Positions 21,072 to 33,234 are shown, counted from the first letter of the stretch. The stretch is DNA of 64,000 nt from Knoxdaviesia capensis (GCA_001510575.1 LNGK01000002.1:1476144-1540143); one strand, 5' to 3'. A program made the numbers and translations. The notes: a model not told the origin generated them from the letters alone.

Positions 21072-24000
21072 CTACTTGTCTGACGAATTCACAATGCTGA
21101 AGACCGCGTATATGACCACACCGAGGCACTGCAGGAGGAACACAGTCACCGCCGTCACAATCACGCGTCTGCGCCGCCGAGAAGTCTGGCCGAGGATGTC
21201 CGGCAGTTCGCGTTCTCTGGCCGATCCGGGGTACCCGTATCCCGAGCGCGAAACCCAAGTGATCAGCGAATCGAGCTTCTTGGCGAGCGAGAGCAGGGCG
21301 ACCATCAGGCCCGATGCCGGCAGAATCAGCATGATAGCAGCAAGGACGACCAGGAACGTGTGCCAGCGGCGGGCGGCGCGGTCGCGCACATCAAGCTCGG
21401 TGATCACGGCGGTGCGGCCGGCATTGCAGCAGTAGAAGCCGTGGCGGCGGTCCAGGCCCGGACGCGTGTGTTCGCAGCGGCAGCCGTCTTCGGAGCCCAG
21501 GTTGACGTAGTTCCAGTCGCTGCCAAAGACTTGGCTGTATGTGGTTTGGTTCGGGAGGAACGAGGTCGGGTGGCGCGGGCGGGACGGGCGGGGCTCGATG
21601 ATGTTGAACGATTCGAGCATGTCTGTAAACACGCAGAGCTGGTCAGGACTGTGGTCGTTGCGCAAACATGGTTCGGAAGATATGGGCACTCACTATTAAC
21701 TCTGGCTCGCGCAGCCTTGGCGCCCCGAATCACGGCATGGGGGGGCGTCGCGGGGAGGGGCAGATCCTCGGGAACCTCAGGGCCCATGATTCCAGCCTCG
21801 CGCTTCTCGCGCTGGCGGCGGGCAAACTCTTCGCGGCCAACCAGCGGGAACGGCAGCTTGTCCAATCGGTCGCGCGGGACGCTGAAGTCGGCGGGCAGGC
21901 GGTCGAGCGCGCGCGTGGGGTTGCGGGGGCGGGTGCGGCCAGGCGGGGCGGGCGCGAGGCGCGTCACCATGGCCATGTTCTCGGCGCCGGGCACCGACGG
22001 GACGGTCAGCACGGTGCGCTTGATGCGCGGGGTCGCGGCGGCGGCGGCGGAGGCGAGCGAGGCGTTGGTGTGGGCGTGGGCCAGCGCTGTCGGGTGCAGC
22101 GCGCGGAACTGCAGACGCGGGGGCGGGACAATGGCTGCGGCGGGGGCAGGGGCGTGCGGGAAGCGGTCGGCCCGGCTGGGGAGGAGGGCGCGGTGCGACG
22201 AGGGCCCGGCGGCGATGCGGCTGGGCGCGGCGGTGGTGGTGGTGGGGGCAAAGGCGGACGAGCACCCGTGGGCCTCGGATACGGCATTGGCGGCGGCCTG
22301 CACGCAGGCGAGCAAGTCGTCGCTGTCGTCTCGGCCGAAGTCCATGGTCGGCATGCGGGCGGGGCAGGGAGCAGGATGGTGGAAGTCTCGGCGCACCACC
22401 GGGCTAAGTTTGTGGAAAAAGAAAGAAAGAAGGAAGAGGTGGTTAGAGATGGTTGTTCACACAAGAGGGAATCGATATGAAAATAAACAAAAACGGACAA
22501 GGAAACATGGAAAGAAAAGAGAAACAGGAAACAAAAACACAGAAAACAAAAGAAAAAACAAGAAAAATACTCACTACTGGTCCCGCCAGTTGTCGACACC
22601 CGCCCGCCCGCTGTTCCGGTCGGCGCGGATCACTCGCACCCGGTCGCGGGGAACTCCAGCATCCCCGGGGTAGCGAGGCCGCGCCGGTCGGATGCGGGCG
22701 GGCGGCTGGACGCCGTCGACTTCGACGTACTTGTCGAAGTCGAACGACTCCAGGGTCGAGCGGGACCCGGTGGCGGCCGGACGAGGAGGGAGGAGCACGA
22801 GGGAGGGAGGAGAAGAAGGCCGGGCGAGGGCGGCGGGTGCGGCCGTTCCCCCCACGCGGGCAGGGCCAGACGGCGAGTTCTACTCGGCCGCGGCAGCCAC
22901 CCGCGCGGGCGAAGGCGGGTGCGAGAGGCGGAGGCGGCGCGGCGGGCCACGAGCCGGCGAGGCCAGGCGGATTCCCCGCAAGGGGCGCGAAAACACCGGC
23001 GGCAAGGCAGCACCACCACGGGCCGGGAAGAGCTGCTTCTGGGCCGGCCCCTCGCTTGTGGCACCGGTGAGCGACGACGCCGTCGTCGCCCAGTCGGCGT
23101 CACAAGAGTCCTCGGGGCCGGCGACAGAGGCATGGTCCCCCTGCACCGCGGTGGTGTGCAAGCCACCACCGGCACCAAAGCCAGCACCAGCACCAGCACC
23201 AGCACCGTTGCCGCCGACGGCTCCGGACGCGAGAAGGCCGGGTGCAGCCGCAGCAGCCAACGACGACGACGACAGCGTAGCGCCGGCCGCGCGCGGGGCC
23301 ACATCGGCCGGGAAGAACGACCGCAAGGCCGCAAAATCCGCCGAGTGGTCCCGAGCGCGGTTGACACTCACTCTGACCTCCCACTCGGAGAGCCACTGCG
23401 CCACCGAGATCTCTCTCGGCGCGTAGAAGCGGTTCTCCAAGATGGCCAGAGTGGTCTGGCGGTCCCCGGAATAGGGGAAGGAGTCCCAGTCCTCCGACCG
23501 GTTGTCCCCCGCTACGCCTGCAGGCCCGCTAGACTCCGCTGCCGCCGCCGCCGCCGCTGCCCGCGCATCACCGGCCGGTGCTTCTCGCGCCGGGCCGTCG
23601 CGGGTCCGGGACGCTCCCGGATTGTTCTGTGGAAAAGGGGGAAAAGAAAGGCGCCAGGTGTTAGCAGGTGGTCGCAGCTGGCTGTCAACACGTGCCCGAA
23701 ATCTCAGGGGCAAAACAGCAAAATCCCCAAAGGTGTGGGAAAGCACCAAAAAAAAAAGAAAAAAACAAAAAAAAACAACAATGATGGGAAATCCGCGGTA
23801 AACAACAACTCCCACAAACGCGTGAGAACCCTGAACAGCTGCCACTTGGCTGCGGGTGGCAGATTCATGCCAGGAAGGAGATGAGGCGGGAAAGGGGCAA
23901 AGAGGCAAAGACGGGAAGATCACCAAGAAGCACGTACAAGCTCAACACGCCAGCCCACACGCACGCGGGGGGAACCCGGGATCATGAAGACGAACCAGAC

Positions 24001-24587
24001 AAGCTGGCCCGTCGGCAGGTTGAACTCCCGCATCGACGCCGACCCCCAAAGGGGGCCGACGCCCGGCAAGGAGAACAACCCGCCGATCATGGTCGAACAG
24101 ATTCCCCCCGCGAGTGTGGCCGCGGCCCGCGGGGACGAAGAAAGCCACAAGTGGCCTTCTTTACCCCGACGCTGGCCGCTCCCCCCGACACCGGCAACGC
24201 CGCGAAAGATCTGCACGAGACCTTTCTCGGTGACACCACCACCAGCAGGGCCCCCGGATATCCTTCCAAACACCGATAATGCCAGGGCCAATGCCCCGGC
24301 ATGTATGTTTGGAAAGATAGTTCTCCGCCAACGCCCACAATTAAGCGGCGCTGGCGAGATCCGGGGGTCCCGTTGTGATATGCTGGTGGCGATGTCGAAA
24401 TGCCGGTGTGGGAGGTGGTGGGAGGAAGGGGAAAAAGAAAAAAGAAAAGAAGAAAAGAGGAAAAGGGTTTGGGGGGATGGAGGGGGAAGAAGAAAAAAAG
24501 ACATACCACTACAATTGCCTCAGTAATTATCTCCACGGACGACGATGAGGCCGGAGACTCATTCGTCGAAGACTTGCTCATCGACAT
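21072..24587 (-). CDS. Unrecognised membrane protein, five exons, with an in-frame TAG in exon 3
   Basis: Proposed exons in transcript order: 24587-24507 (MSMSKSSTNESPASSSS...), 24210-23938 (acceptor least certain), 23626-22575, 22403-21694 and 21622-21072. Phases agree at each junction, and removing 22574-22404 deletes an apparent TAG and continues in frame. The product is Ala-, Pro- and Arg-rich and mostly disordered. The last exon has a Cys-rich patch (CRCEHTRPG, YCCNAG), then two hydrophobic segments (HTFLVVLAAIMLILPASGLM and VIVTAVTVFLLQCLGVVIYA) around a basic loop, so a tail-side membrane anchor is likely. A TAG at 22882-22880 interrupts exon 3 while the frame continues beyond with coding-like sequence (LESFDFDKYVEVDG). 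A weak intron (22900-22748, 153 nt) would bypass it; otherwise the gene is broken. The exons from 22403 down could also stand alone from Met at 22354 or 22345. No family recognised. Confidence 0.55.
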
Positions 24588-27500
24588 CTTGGTGGTGGTC
24601 GTTCGTTTGCTCGGACAAAAGACGACGGGACGGGTCACCGATAACACTCGTTCAGACAGGAAACAGGCTTGGCTATACAATGGCACAAAGACAGCATTAG
24701 ATCATGCCTAGCATACATCGTTAATCATTCCTTCGACACTTACCTCCTCAAGATCAGGTCTCCCTCAGACAAGTGATCGATACCTTCAAGGCAGAAACCT
24801 CAAGACAATCAACAGCAAACGATGAACCAACAACTCTTCAAAGACAGAGCCAACTAACAAAACAACAAAGACCCCCAAGTCCAGATACAGCCAAGTACTA
24901 ATCAAAGCAAGAATAGGCGTCGAAGAACGAAGACACTCAGAATAACGATGGCGGAAACCTGGAGGAAGAAGAAAGAAAAATATTTACGGATGAGAAAGGG
25001 CAGAGCGGGCAGAGGGGGGCGTTTTATTTGGTTTCTGACGCGTGTAGAATCAGTGCTCATGCCTATTTGGGAATTAATTTTGCTCGAAAATACTGCGTCT
25101 GATGTGTTGTTGTTGTGTTGACTATCACGAAGATGTACTGGTTGAACACCACCCACTGGCGGTGTACCTCGCGGACACACCCAACACCACAGAAAGGCGA
25201 AGTCACTCCCAGATGATCAGGTACATCGCGTGTGAGTGTTTTGAATCTGATCTTGACGGCAGATTTATCTTGTGGAGGTCGCTGTTTACCTCTGATGCTA
25301 GTGGTGGTCATGTTGTGATCGTCTTGGAAGTGCGCTGCATGTGTGCGGTGGCTGCCACTTGGATATACCTCGGCTAACTGGAGTGTTTAGACGACTTTGG
25401 ATCTTGTCGGTATATCTCCTGGCTGAATGGATTCTTCTGTCATCTGAATGGATTCTTCTATCGTCTAAATGTGGCCGTTATCACCATCCCATCTACCGTC
25501 AACTTGGCTGGTAAATAGCTAGTCTCAAGCATGTTTGAGCAGCTACGATATCGAGAGCACTATCGCCATGACCAGTACTAGTACCGTGTGCACATTCATC
25601 GTAGATCTATCAGTCTCAACTGTCCGAAGCTCACATCGGCACCAGACAGTTCGTACGTATCTATGCCTTCCCGTAAGAATAGACTCAACACTCCCTCAGG
25701 CTCCAGAAATGCCAGTCTTCTCAGCGCAGCCACGTCCATATCAACATCAACAGTAATTATCATGTATTTAGACTCTGCAGTAGCCTGCACCCACTTGTCC
25801 AAGTCATACTGCACCGTACTTTTGGCTCACTTTGAATTCCTTCAGAGAATACCACACCGACCAGTCCAGCTCACAAACCCTAACCCTATACAACCCTTGT
25901 CAACCCTAACATCGTCCCAACATCATCACATCCCGCTCGTAGCTTTGCCAGCCTCAGCAAGAGCCCCAGGTGCTCGTTATCTGCTAATCTACTTCTCTCA
26001 AAGGCCTTCCGTCCTTATCTCTACCCCGCACTCTGCATGACCTCAGGCTTTCCCTACAAATCCCCTCGAGTGTAGGCAGACCACGCACCCGCCCACCACC
26101 GCGCGGACCTCTCGCCCGCTAGCCAGCGCCCGCCTTCTTCGCTTGCCTCCCATCAGGCAAGCAGACAATCAGGCCACGACGGATAAAAAGGAACCCCTCC
26201 GTACCGTATCCTTCCTCAGATATAACAAGCGGGGAGGGGGGATGAGAAAAGAAAAAGAAAAAGGAAAAAAAGCCACCGTCAGCCCAGACGACCAGGATGA
26301 TAAAGAGTCACCCGAGGACCGCCCGGCCCGGGCGCAGAAGATCCTGCCCACGGCCCAAAAAGGGCAGAAAAAGGCAAGACAACTGGGTGGCATCGCCCCG
26401 TGTGTGGTCCGGATACACCAGCCGCTGTGGCAAAGACGGCCAGGATCTAGCACCCCAAAGTCGACGTGATGTCCTGATATCCCGACCTAGGCCCCTGGCC
26501 AGACTCCTCCCCCCAGCTGCCAGGATGGCCGAGCTTACACGGAAAGAGAAGCCCCCAAAAGATATATAAGACAGCGTCTTGCTAACCTGCTCACACCTTC
26601 GCCACCGCATCAATGCAACGAACCGCCAAAAAAAGAAATCCCCAGCTATGCACCCCACACCAGCTTCCTTCTTGCCGTCCTCTTTTATCACAGGCCGTCT
26701 TTTCCGCACGAATCCCTCGCCCCCGGAGATCTAGAGCTCAGGTGAGGTGGCAAAAAAAATAGAAAAAAGGTCTCCGCTGAGCGCCGGGACAGCGAAGAAG
26801 CTGTCAAGCCGGAAAGATCGCTCTTGTGTGGCTTTTTTTTTTTTTTCCCTTTTCGGGCGTGGGTTCGGGGGGTATATTGGTCCCTCTTCGCCACTGCGAT
26901 AATGCACTGTCAAAGAGCGGGAGGTCTAACCGCAGACAGAAGAAGGCAAAAAGAACCTGTGGCGAAGAGTCCAACGACTTGTCCAACCGCTCTAGATATC
27001 TCCCCAGGATGCCAATTCACCCAAAAACAAGAGTCACGAAAGGAGAGAGGGAAAAAAAAAAAAGAAACTTCTCTCTGTATGCTGCCGTTCTCGCTCTCAC
27101 AATGACGTACGACTCACACCAACCTGATTCCCACGCAAACACAGCCCATGATCTACGCGAGCGCATAAACCAGAAACACACACACACAGCCAGCTGCTGC
27201 TGCTGCCTCCCTGCTTTCGCTCAACGTGGAAACTCGCTCGTCCCACACCCCTTCTGGATCTCCAGCGAATAAAACAAAAAAATTACAAAGGAAGAGTCAC
27301 AATATGATCGACAGATGATGGAAACGCCCAACTTCGCTTGTCAAAAGTTGTCATGTGCGCTTTCAAAAAGACCGAGGGAACAAGAAAACCGGAAGATCGT
27401 AGCCGTCGACGTGTGCGCCCCCCCTTGGTGGTGTTTCGACCACCGTAGATCATCGCACGCCTCGATACGATACGGGTCATGTCACCAGCACCCCATTTGA

Positions 27501-28705
27501 AGAGATAAAAGAAAAGCTATATAGAGACAAGCTCTCTACGCGGATCACGTCGGCGTCCGCCGTGGCGATGTCGACAGCACCATCCGCGGCGGCTCAATTG
27601 CGCAGGCCACAGCCTTCGTGTCCCCACGGTCACGTTCAGACCTGTAGAAAGTGGCCAGTATCTTGGTATGTTGGCGCAACCTTGGTCCCGCTTGATACCT
27701 CTATCTCCCCTCTGTAGCAACGACCGCCCGGCACTGGTTAGTCCTAGACCCCGCAAGCCGCAGTCGGACGTCGTCAGGAACGGCTCCCCACGCCTGCAGT
27801 AGGTCGTCTGGTCGGTGCTTGTAGGCACCGTGTCCATCGGGCTGGGTGTTCGTGTGGTGTTAAACTCCAGCCCAGATGTACTCCAGACACACCCTTAGTT
27901 CCCGTCAAAAACACACCCCCCATGTTCTCACCGCACACATCACATCACACAGTAGCAGAAGATCTTCAGTAAAATGAATGGATATATTCCAAAACACCTC
28001 CAAGCAAGGCTTGGGCTGTGATTTCCCTTCCCCGGCCGGTTTTCCCCCGGGCTCGTGGGAGTAGAAGCAATTTCTAGTCCGGATTTTCCTGGAAGAAAGA
28101 AAATAGCAAACTAAACACCAGAAATACAGAAACGACAATAATCGATGATCGCTGGAAGAAAACAAGAAACCAAGAAAAAACAAAAGCAACGCCGCCACCA
28201 AGATACAAAGGAAAAGAAACCCAGACGAATGCAGTATCCAAAAGTCAAGTAAACAGAAAAGGAAAAAAGGCGCAATGAGCCGCCAGACTGTAAACTCCAT
28301 ATCAGGAGAGTATCAAGAACGTATGTAACGCCAATAGATATAATCAAATACAATGCCAAGTATATGCCGAGAGAGAAAAGTTGGTAAAAATTCAAGGACG
28401 AAGGAGTGGCTTGAAAAGAATGGAAGAAAAAAATGCAGGTCATAAAATGCCGTTGTGTCGTTTCATTTGAAAACGTGTGGTAAGGATCGTAGAGGTCGGC
28501 CGTTAAAAAGAAAATGTGATTTAATGAAAGTGGTGAAGTGGAAGAGTGATTGAGAAAAAGAGAAAAAGAATATGAAAAATAAGGAACAATAAGGAAATGA
28601 TATAATATGTCGGCAATGTAATGGGTGGGAAGAGTTCAAGTGAGTGAAGTGTGGAGTGCATGTGGCATGGTAAGCTCGTGTTAGTGAGTTGGAGGTTGGA
28701 GGAAC
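24588..28705. other. Spacer between two minus-strand genes
   Basis: No convincing gene. It holds a telomere-like motif (25875-25890, with one more CCCTAA at 25904-25909), a short duplicated CTGAATGGATTCTTCT element (25420-25460), A/T-rich and purine-rich tracts, and CA repeats near 27178. The final kilobase upstream of 28706 is A-rich on the + strand and is the likely 3' flank of the Uds1-like gene. The first 200-300 bases after 24587 are the likely promoter of the membrane-protein gene. Confidence 0.45.
25875..25890 (-). repeat. Telomere-like motif AAACCCTAACCCTATA
   Basis: Two CCCTAA units in the orientation opposite to the copies at 17501 and 36608, with another CCCTAA 14 bases on. It may be an isolated telobox-like element. 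Confidence 0.5.
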
Positions 28706-30982
28706 TTATGGCCGGAACACGGCGCTGGTCAGAAAGACAACGCCGTCCTCCTTCGCCACGTCCTTGGCGCCCTTGTCGGCCAAGGTGGCAGCAACAGAAG
28801 CAGCAGCAGTGGTGTTCGCATTTCCAGGGGACAGAGGGCTGATGATCGGAATGGGAGCGGTGGCGTGGCTCTGGTTGTTGAGCAGCACTTCATGGCTGTG
28901 CGCGCGATGAACTTCCCGACGTTCAGAATCGCTCAGGTGCGCACTGTCCTGATCGGCGGTGGCGACCGCAGCCGCGCCCATTTTGCTAATCTCGTTCTCC
29001 ACATCGGCAAGCAGCGCATAAACATCGCTGTCAGCATAGATGCGAATGCTCTCCACCGCCTTTCGCTGCATGGTGGGGGAGCCCAGCGCCAGATGCACGG
29101 TGGCAGCGCCAGGAGACTTCAGGCTAGGTGCAATGGTGGCTGCATCGTCCGGGGTCGCCACCACAACCGCCTCCTCCTCAACAATGGGATGCTCGATAAT
29201 GGTGCTGGGCACGCACGCCGAGTGGGCAATGCCTCTCTGGGGAGAAGGCGATGTCTTGGTGGGGCTGCGAGGAGGGGTGGAGAGAATGCTGGTGCGAATG
29301 CCAACGGCCTGTTGCAGGGACTCGGAAGCATAGGCCGCCGCGTTACTGTTAGCAGCAGCCATAGAGGCAGCAGCTGCCACATGCTCGAGCAGCTTCTGGC
29401 GCACGCGAGTTCTGCGGTTCTCAGCCTGTTCCAGCTTGGTAACCCAGTCGTCGATCGAGGCATCCAGTTCGGCGAGCGCCTCTTCTTGCTTCAGCATGGA
29501 TTCGTGGCTAAATCGGGCCACACGAGGATAGCGAAGATACTGGCAGATTCTGGCGTGAAGATTGCGGCGACCGGCCCGGAGGGAGGTGTAGGTGCGGCGA
29601 AGATACTCGGTACGCTCATCCAGTTGGCGGAGCTCCTTGGAGAGAGCATCGACGTCGTCCTTGTGAAGAATCTCAAAGCGGTTCGCCTGCTCGAGAGCCT
29701 GCTTCTGGAGAGCATCCAGTTCGATAGGGCTCATCTGGGACGCAACATCGGCCGACCGGAAACCCCGGGGAAGGTTCTCGAAAGCGCGGCGTTCCTCGCT
29801 GAAGGACCGCTTCACCTCACTGAGCTTGGACTCGCTGCGCTTGTGGCCCGGTGACCGATTCCGCGGGCGGCCACGCTCCATAATGCTTCCAGACTCGGAT
29901 TGTCCACGACGGTGAACAGCAACAGACGACCGGTGGCCAGTGACGGCATTGGCGCTCTGGGGCCCGTCAATCCAAGGGTTGGGGACGGCAGAATCAGGAC
30001 CGGGCGATCCATGAAGCTTCTCCCACGGGCGCGGAGACGAGCGGTGTTCCAGGGGAGCAGAAATGGGGGTGGGAAGAGCAGAAGAAGGGGCCGTCGTTGG
30101 CGCAGTCATGGCAGATCTGGGCGTGGTAGCGGACGAAAGAGCAGAAAGAGGAGTATAGGGAGTGCGAAGTCTAGGCGAGTCATCATGAGCCTGGATCTTC
30201 ACGGAAAGGTTGAGCGAATCCACTGGAGTGCTTCCAGATCGAAGCCGGGGGAACGAGCCCTGGTGGGCCAGGCGGGGAGAGACGCCATATCGCGAGGGAA
30301 TGACGAGGGGAGCCAGGCTCTTGGGCGACAACTGCTGGGTGGGAGAAGCAGTACGCGGTTCCACAGTAATGGAAGCAATGGTAGCGTGAGCGGGAGCAGT
30401 AGGAGCAGCGCTGGTCGTGGCAACGCCTTCGACGCTGGCGGTCAGAGCAGGCTCGGCCAGTCGGTGAGGCTTCCAGGTTGCGCCGGGAGCACTAACAGAG
30501 CGCTCATGCAGAGGCGGTCTTCCGGGAATGGTAGCTAGAGAGTGATTACAGGAGGAAATGTAAGCGTACTGTTCTGGCCCAGAAGAAAGAAAAAAAAATC
30601 GGCAAGATGTTGGCTTACGAGAATCCATGGCAACCTCCTGCACTGTGGTCATCGGGCCCAGATCCGGGACGCTGACCTTTCGTCTCCGGGTCAGAGTGTG
30701 CTCCTTGATGCGCAGGCGAAGACCGGACGACGGGGATACCCGATCGGCCTTCTCGGCTTTCTGTGGTTGGCCCATGGCGAGTGCAAAGGCTTGTTCGGGA
30801 TCGAGGGACTTGGCGGTGGGAAGAGCAGCTCCCTTGGGGAAAAGCTGGTACTTGCGGGTTTCGGAGGCCATTCTGTTGGCCGAGGGCAGGCCGCGTTCGG
30901 GCGAGGGAGGGAGCAGGACGGAAGTGTTGGACTGTGGCCGGTTGTTAGCAGGAGCAAAAGAGGAAACCATAGTCGAAGCCAT
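28706..30982 (-). CDS. Uds1-like (up-regulated during septation) domain protein
   Basis: Two exons, 30982-30619 and 30534-28706, joined across an 84-nt intron (GTAAGC...CTCTAG), give 730 residues. The intron is in frame without stops, so unspliced RNA would still be open. The first half is Ser/Pro/Thr-rich and disordered, with many SP/TP sites. At about residues 393-504 lies a charged helical block: LDALQKQALEQANRF, DDVDALSKELRQLDERTEYL, then RRTYTSLRAGRRNLHARI and DASIDDWVTKLEQAENRRTR. This resembles the Uds1 coiled-coil region of fungal septation-associated proteins. The tail is Ala/Ser-rich with further SPxK/SPTM sites. By family, a role in septum formation or polarity is likely; binding partners cannot be read from the sequence. 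The start is supported by a pyrimidine-rich leader ending CCTTCACTATGG. Domain identity is from memory of the pattern. Confidence 0.8.
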   Translation of the reverse strand: MASTMVSSFAPANNRPQSNTSVLLPPSPERGLPSANRMASETRKYQLFPKGAALPTAKSLDPEQAFALAMGQPQKAEKADRVSPSSGLRLRIKEHTLTRRRKVSVPDLGPMTTVQEVAMDSRKPTSCRFFFLSSGPEQYAYISSCNHSLATIPGRPPLHERSVSAPGATWKPHRLAEPALTASVEGVATTSAAPTAPAHATIASITVEPRTASPTQQLSPKSLAPLVIPSRYGVSPRLAHQGSFPRLRSGSTPVDSLNLSVKIQAHDDSPRLRTPYTPLSALSSATTPRSAMTAPTTAPSSALPTPISAPLEHRSSPRPWEKLHGSPGPDSAVPNPWIDGPQSANAVTGHRSSVAVHRRGQSESGSIMERGRPRNRSPGHKRSESKLSEVKRSFSEERRAFENLPRGFRSADVASQMSPIELDALQKQALEQANRFEILHKDDVDALSKELRQLDERTEYLRRTYTSLRAGRRNLHARICQYLRYPRVARFSHESMLKQEEALAELDASIDDWVTKLEQAENRRTRVRQKLLEHVAAAASMAAANSNAAAYASESLQQAVGIRTSILSTPPRSPTKTSPSPQRGIAHSACVPSTIIEHPIVEEEAVVVATPDDAATIAPSLKSPGAATVHLALGSPTMQRKAVESIRIYADSDVYALLADVENEISKMGAAAVATADQDSAHLSDSERREVHRAHSHEVLLNNQSHATAPIPIISPLSPGNANTTAAASVAATLADKGAKDVAKEDGVVFLTSAVFRP

Positions 30983-31236
30983 AGTGAAGGAGAAGGAAAA
31001 ACAAGAGAAAAGAGGGTTCAGAAGCAGTGAAAGGAAAAAAGGCTGAAGGTCTCGATCTCAAGGGGGGAGTGATAGACGGTAGATGAGCAGGTGGAGAGAT
31101 GCTAGGTTTAGAAGGAGAGGGAAAGCCAAAGTGATATATAGCAGGAGCGTTTAGTCTTGGGGGTGTGTTCTCCAAACGTGCGTGCCACCTTTGTCAGTGC
31201 ACACTGCTGTCTCTCTTTTCTTTTTATCAGAGAGGG

Positions 31237-31712
31237 TCAGGGCGTATAAGTGGCAAGCAGGCTAAGCTTGAGAGAAGTGGAAGGGGGCGTGCAAGTTACA
31301 GGGTGCAGGGAAGCATTTCGGGGGTGGTCACATAAGCCAAAGTAATGCAGTGTCAAGCCATCTTCGAGGGCCCCAGACCAGCAAAATCGAGGCTGAAGGT
31401 GGGAGAAAAATGAACGAGAGATGGGAGATCGAGAGCCCACGCACTAAAAAAAGCAACGACGAACAAATCAAGGCAGATATGGAGAGATGGAGAGCATTCG
31501 AGACTAGCTCATCAGAAGGGCAGTGGCCGTTATCTAATTGGGAAACCTACCAGATCAGGGCCGGGCTGGGACGCAGCCAAAGAAGCCAGCGTATAAGCCA
31601 CTGGAGTGTCCGCTAAGCACATCGACATTCTCTTCGTTCGCAGAGCGGACGGAGCAAACGCTGGAGAAGGGTCGGCATTGGCCTCCTTCATGCAGCTGAC
31701 AATGTGTGCCAT
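31237..31712 (-). CDS. Candidate small two-exon gene, unrecognised
   Basis: An ATG at 31712 sits in a strong context (CATCTACCATGG), about 90 bases after a TATAATA-like site (near 31797), with a C/A-rich leader between, as in fungal promoters. The frame runs MAHIVSCMKEANADPSPAF and ends at a GTAGGT donor (31550). Acceptors at TTTTTTTAG or CCACCTTCAG lead into the frame that ends at the TGA at 31237. The product would be about 105-116 residues with no motif or signal peptide I recognise. It has the same direction as the Uds1-like gene and ends about 255 bases before that gene starts. It could equally be a non-coding transcript or chance. Confidence 0.25.
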
Positions 31713-32239
31713 GGTAGATGTTGCGGGGATGGTGTGTTTTGAGTGGTGTGAAAGAGATGGTGGATGGTGTGTCTAGAGCAATATCACGCAGTATTATAGG
31801 CGGGCGTATGCTACAGTCGGTCGAATCGATCGTCGCTAGTGGAGGAGATAATGGAAGAGTCGAGGGCGAGAACCAAGTCGAGGGCTAGAACGCAAGAGCC
31901 GGCGATATCAGGAGTCAAGCCCACATCGAGAGGGATCGAGGAAGCGAGAAAGTGTCGGTAATCACGGCGTTTGCTTCCAAAAGCGCGAGGCGAATATGAC
32001 AAGGCGATAGAGGGGCGAGGGAGCAAAGGAAGCAGAAGTGTTATATATGATATTACAGGCAGAACCAAGAAATGCCGAGCCAAATGGGCGAATCGGTGGG
32101 AACGAGTGTGCAGCTGAGAAACGGCTGGGATGAAGGGTCATAGAGGCCGTGATATAAACGATCAAAGGGCGGATCATTCAAGTGTGGTGAGAGACGCCAC
32201 AACGATCGACGGCGAGTGCATGAATGATGGGCAAAACAG

Positions 32240-32440
32240 GTGATGAAGAGAGGAGAGAAGGAAAAAGAATGGAGAGACGGCGAGAGGGAAGAAGAGAGGA
32301 AGAGGAAGACGAAGAGGAAGAGGAAGAAGAGGAAGTCTCTGCCAGTGACCAAAGGAACAAGCGAGAAAGAAGAGGTGAGGAGGGTAAGGGGAGAAGAGAG
32401 GGGAAAAAGAGAGGAAGGAGGGTATCAAGAGATGAGGGAA
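32240..32440 (+). repeat. Polypurine tract (GAAGAGGAA-rich)
   Basis: The + strand is almost purely A/G from about 32240 to 32334 and again from 32352 to 32440. GAAGAGGAA-type units dominate around 32290-32335. Such mirror-like polypurine stretches can form triplex DNA. Apparent Glu/Arg-rich frames across it are composition artefacts. Confidence 0.7.
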
Positions 32441-33190
32441 GGAGCCATCCTTAAGTGTATATGTCCTCCCTGCTGTGGTCTCTCTCTTAATCTCTATGAT
32501 GGATTTATAAGAGGAAAAACAACACAGAAAAGCCAGGGCCAGCAAGAAGCTCCAGCTCCAGGGGAAGGAAAAACGACCAGAATTCAGGAGATCTCACATT
32601 GAGGACTTGGAAGATACGGGGATGGCGAAAGGCCGTTGCAAGGCAAGGTCGTCAAGACTGGGCAAGAGCAACCCGAGCAAATTGCTGGTGGTTCATAGCA
32701 CTCACCATTTCCACAAAAATATCAATATTTACAATCGGAAAGAACAGCAAGAGAGAATAAGCCGGGACTTCTGCATTGAAGGGCAATTATGGCCGACTCC
32801 ACCAGCGTTGCAGTGAGGACCAGGAGCCGAAAAGGCGACGATGCTCACCGTCCGGAGTTCTGGGAATACTTTATGAAGGCCACCGGGCCTGGGAGAAACA
32901 ACCACAAGTAAACTACAGGGCCCCAGGCTGGATGGACTTGACATATGGAACATAACCGTCTGATATGATGCTACGGCAGCAGTGGGCAGGAGCGAAAATA
33001 ATGGGGGCATTTTGTGAGTGCAGAATGCAGGCCAGGGCAGGTGCGGGCCTAGTCTTGCACAAAATTGCACCTTCCTGCTCTCCAAATCGCCCAGGAACCG
33101 TTTCCGGCCTGGTTCCGGGGGGCCGGAGAGGGGAGGAAGGAGCGAAGGGGAAAGAAACGAAAGAAAATAATAATAAAAATTAGAAAAACT

Positions 33191-33234
33191 AAAAAAAATT
33201 AAAAAAAAATTAAAAAAAAATTAAAAAAAAAAAG
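33191..33234 (+). repeat. Tandem TTAAAAAAAAA repeat (11-base period)
   Basis: TT doublets interrupt an A-run at 33199, 33210 and 33221, an exact 11-base spacing, close to one helical turn. Such phased A-tracts usually bend DNA. Confidence 0.75.

Noticed and set aside
25596..25814. Minus-strand 72-codon frame containing WVQATAESKYMIITVDVDMD
   Set aside because: It looks protein-like and might be an exon relic, but it starts after a TGA without ATG, and I recognise no family and no splice partners.
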